Assembly: GCF_016808095.1 (NCBI RefSeq)
Contig: NC_068970.1
Coordinates: forward strand, 64,331,130 to 64,395,129
Origin: Vigna angularis
Lineage: Eukaryota; Streptophyta; Magnoliopsida; Fabales; Fabaceae
Direction of reading: 5' to 3'
Length of the DNA stretch: 64,000 bases
Shown here: piece by piece, positions 62,401-64,000 of the stretch
Layout: each line of letters opens with the position of its first letter
Position numbering within the stretch: position 1 is the first letter of the stretch
Program-made: the position numbers and the translations under genes
The notes under the pieces: model-generated
Database searches by the model: none
What the model saw: the letters and a program-made list of their open reading frames with translations, nothing else
Told to the model about the DNA's origin: nothing

Positions 62401-63717
62401 GCAGTCATGCAGATTTTTCGGCAGCGCTTTTGCCATCCAGAGCCAGTTGAGTAAAGAACCTCATATATGTGGCCATCCCGACCAGCAAGAAAAATACGAC
62501 CTTTGTCAGTACATGCTACACAAGTCATTGTAACCCCGTCAGATGATATTGTATGCTCTGGCAAAGGCTGCAATGTAACTTCCGCAAACGGATCTGAACC
62601 ATCTGCTCCTCCAGAGCAACAAACTCCAACTAAAATTAACTAATAAAAAGAGTGGGGTAAGTAACAATACTTCTCCCACAAGGAGTTCTGGAAAGAACAT
62701 ACTGCAAATCATTCATAGGGAACTTATCATACAAAACCGTGTTATTGAATAATATTATAGCAGGTCCTAAAAAACTGGTAGGGTATTAAAAAACTTAGCA
62801 CCAAAAATTGAATTTCTAACTAACAAAACCACCACACAGATTTATACGGACATCTTCTAAAATGAACTGTCATAAAAAAAATAACACAATGAAAAAACTG
62901 CATTTGACTTAATTTTTCATGATTTGTTCCAATTACATTGTGATTGTAACAGAGGATTCCAGGATACATACCCACTCTTTGAGAAATAGTGATAGATAGT
63001 AAATTAACAACTTTATCATGCACATTGTAAAGCAACAAGCACACAATGCAAGTTTCGACTTATTAAATGACCAGTTTTGCTATTGACAAACTGCACCCAA
63101 GTCAAGATTCTCATGACACTCAAACCGAAGAACTTTATAATCAAAATTTCCTAAAGTTCAGGGTTTAGGAAGTTACATTTTTGCTCAAACTAAGGCACAT
63201 CTAAGTTGATAAAGGCTACATGAAAATTCTATTGACCAAACAAGAAGAAGAAAAGCACTTAACCACCAAACAACTTTAACATGAATAAAATAATAATACA
63301 AAAAGACCCTATTGATTGAGCCATACAAATTCTCCAACTGCTTAGCAACCAGGACTGGAATATAAAAGAAGAGGTAAATAATTGAGAAGGCTAACCAAAC
63401 TACTTATGATCTTCATGAATGCTACCGGAAAAGTTTAAGGAACGGTATTTGATCAGAAAAAAAACCACAGTATACATTGTTCAGGCAAAAACGGCAATTT
63501 AGCAAAAAACATAAAGAACTGGTTCTTAAATATAATATTTGAGTACACACGTCTAGGGAAAATCAATAAAATATAAAATTATTATACTACCTCAACAGGT
63601 GTTGCCAAAACTAAAACATACTGGATAGCTTCAACAAAAACACCAGGCTTTGATTTTGCAAGACCAACCGCACAAATGGCTTGCTCCTCCCCACTAAATT
63701 CAGGACATTGGCCATCC
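56484..63717 (-). CDS. NUP155: Nucleoporin NUP155 (inner-ring scaffold), 5' end outside the window
   Basis: Eleven exons in transcript order: 63591-63717, 62377-62639, 60566-62216, 60263-60475, 59874-60121, 59366-59780, 58990-59180, 58107-58464, 57262-57480, 56771-57099 and 56484-56601 (TGA). They encode about 1376 residues; roughly the first 90-100 residues lie to the right. NUP155 is an inner-ring scaffold of the nuclear pore with an N-terminal beta-propeller and a C-terminal alpha-solenoid. Propeller signatures here include DGQCPEFSGEEQAICAVGLA, GVCCSGG, SDGVTMTCVACTDKGRIFLA and RQILYARTEEM. Solenoid signatures include MECIRQLLLRSGEALFLLQL, CPSYYKESDYKFFLAVEALE, ENELLEYGGPDLLPFLQ, ETWARLIDQAIS and GAAEPVLNAYDQLLS. 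The 1651-bp exon 60566-62216 is the largest coding exon in the window apart from the Ca2+-ATPase. Nothing is disrupted. Confidence 0.97.
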
Positions 63718-64000
63718 CTATGAAAGTAACAATGTTATGTTAGAAGTACTGCACCACATGTAAATGACTTCCGGTAAAGGGCTCTAAATATTTTCTTAGG
63801 AATGCAGTAACAACTGCACCAACATTTAGTACCCCTGAGATCATCGCTTACCAATTTCTTTTACATTAACCGTTTGGCATTCAAAATAACTATAGAACAG
63901 TTGTGGTACTTCAAAAAACCTAGCATAAAGAGAAACTTCAAGAAAATAAACACATAAAAGTTTCTCTTTAAACATTTACCACCCTCAAATCTTTTCAAAC
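63718..64000 (-). other. NUP155 intron (incomplete at the window edge)
   Basis: The exon at 63591-63717 begins after an AG acceptor and needs a preceding exon ending in TG (to complete a Trp codon). No exon encoding the expected upstream propeller strand is visible, so the remaining sequence is intron. Confidence 0.75.

Noticed and set aside
1..64000. tRNA, rRNA, snoRNA clusters, CRISPR arrays and bacterial-type operons
   Set aside because: No tRNA-like TTCGA-containing arm pair, rDNA motif or regularly spaced CRISPR repeat was found by eye. The genome type also makes CRISPR irrelevant.

Overview
This window is nuclear DNA of a flowering plant. Genes are split by GT-AG introns, intergenic DNA is very AT-rich, and chloroplast- or mitochondrion-type genes, bacterial operons and CRISPR arrays are absent. 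Protein similarity and the dispersed repeats suggest a legume, probably of the Phaseolus/Vigna group; that placement is an inference from recall, not a search result.

Layout. (1) 1-4378, + strand: the 3' two thirds of an XAP5 CIRCADIAN TIMEKEEPER (XCT) gene, with a hAT-like element in one intron. (2) 7679-10666, - strand: an intronless autoinhibited Ca2+-ATPase of the ACA12/ACA13 type. (3) 10667-18061: gene-free AT-rich DNA with long (AT)n tracts. (4) 18062-19170, - strand: a five-exon Nudix hydrolase. (5) 19171-30183: a transposon-rich stretch holding two palindromic MITEs with perfect 9-bp target duplications (20310-20490 and 28527-28801) and a CACTA-like element (21663-22921) inserted in an older array of ~80-bp tandem repeats. 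(6) 30184-30399, + strand: a small conserved plant protein of unknown function. (7) 31624-34164, - strand: a SET-domain/Rubisco-LSMT-like methyltransferase. (8) 34890-35459, - strand: a four-EF-hand calmodulin-like protein, head to head with (9) UFD1 (36690-41044, + strand). (10) 43394-45676, + strand: an ankyrin-repeat/PGG membrane protein of the ITN1 family. (11) 46647-53673, - strand: a 20-exon VAC14 homologue. (12) 56484-63717, - strand: NUP155, with its 5' end outside the window.

The genes form no pathway or cluster. They are mostly housekeeping or signalling genes: circadian/RNA regulation, Ca2+ export and sensing, ubiquitin-p97 degradation, PI(3,5)P2 control and the nuclear pore. Two deal with Ca2+ (the ACA pump and the CML), but they lie 24 kb apart and nothing links them.

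Exon boundaries were set by hand from GT/AG sites and reading-frame continuity. Every multi-exon model closes in frame. I found no convincing new biological system. The most informative non-genic signals are the transposon insertions with exact target-site duplications, a tandem array that records the CACTA insertion site, and a possible GC-AG intron in the SET-domain gene.
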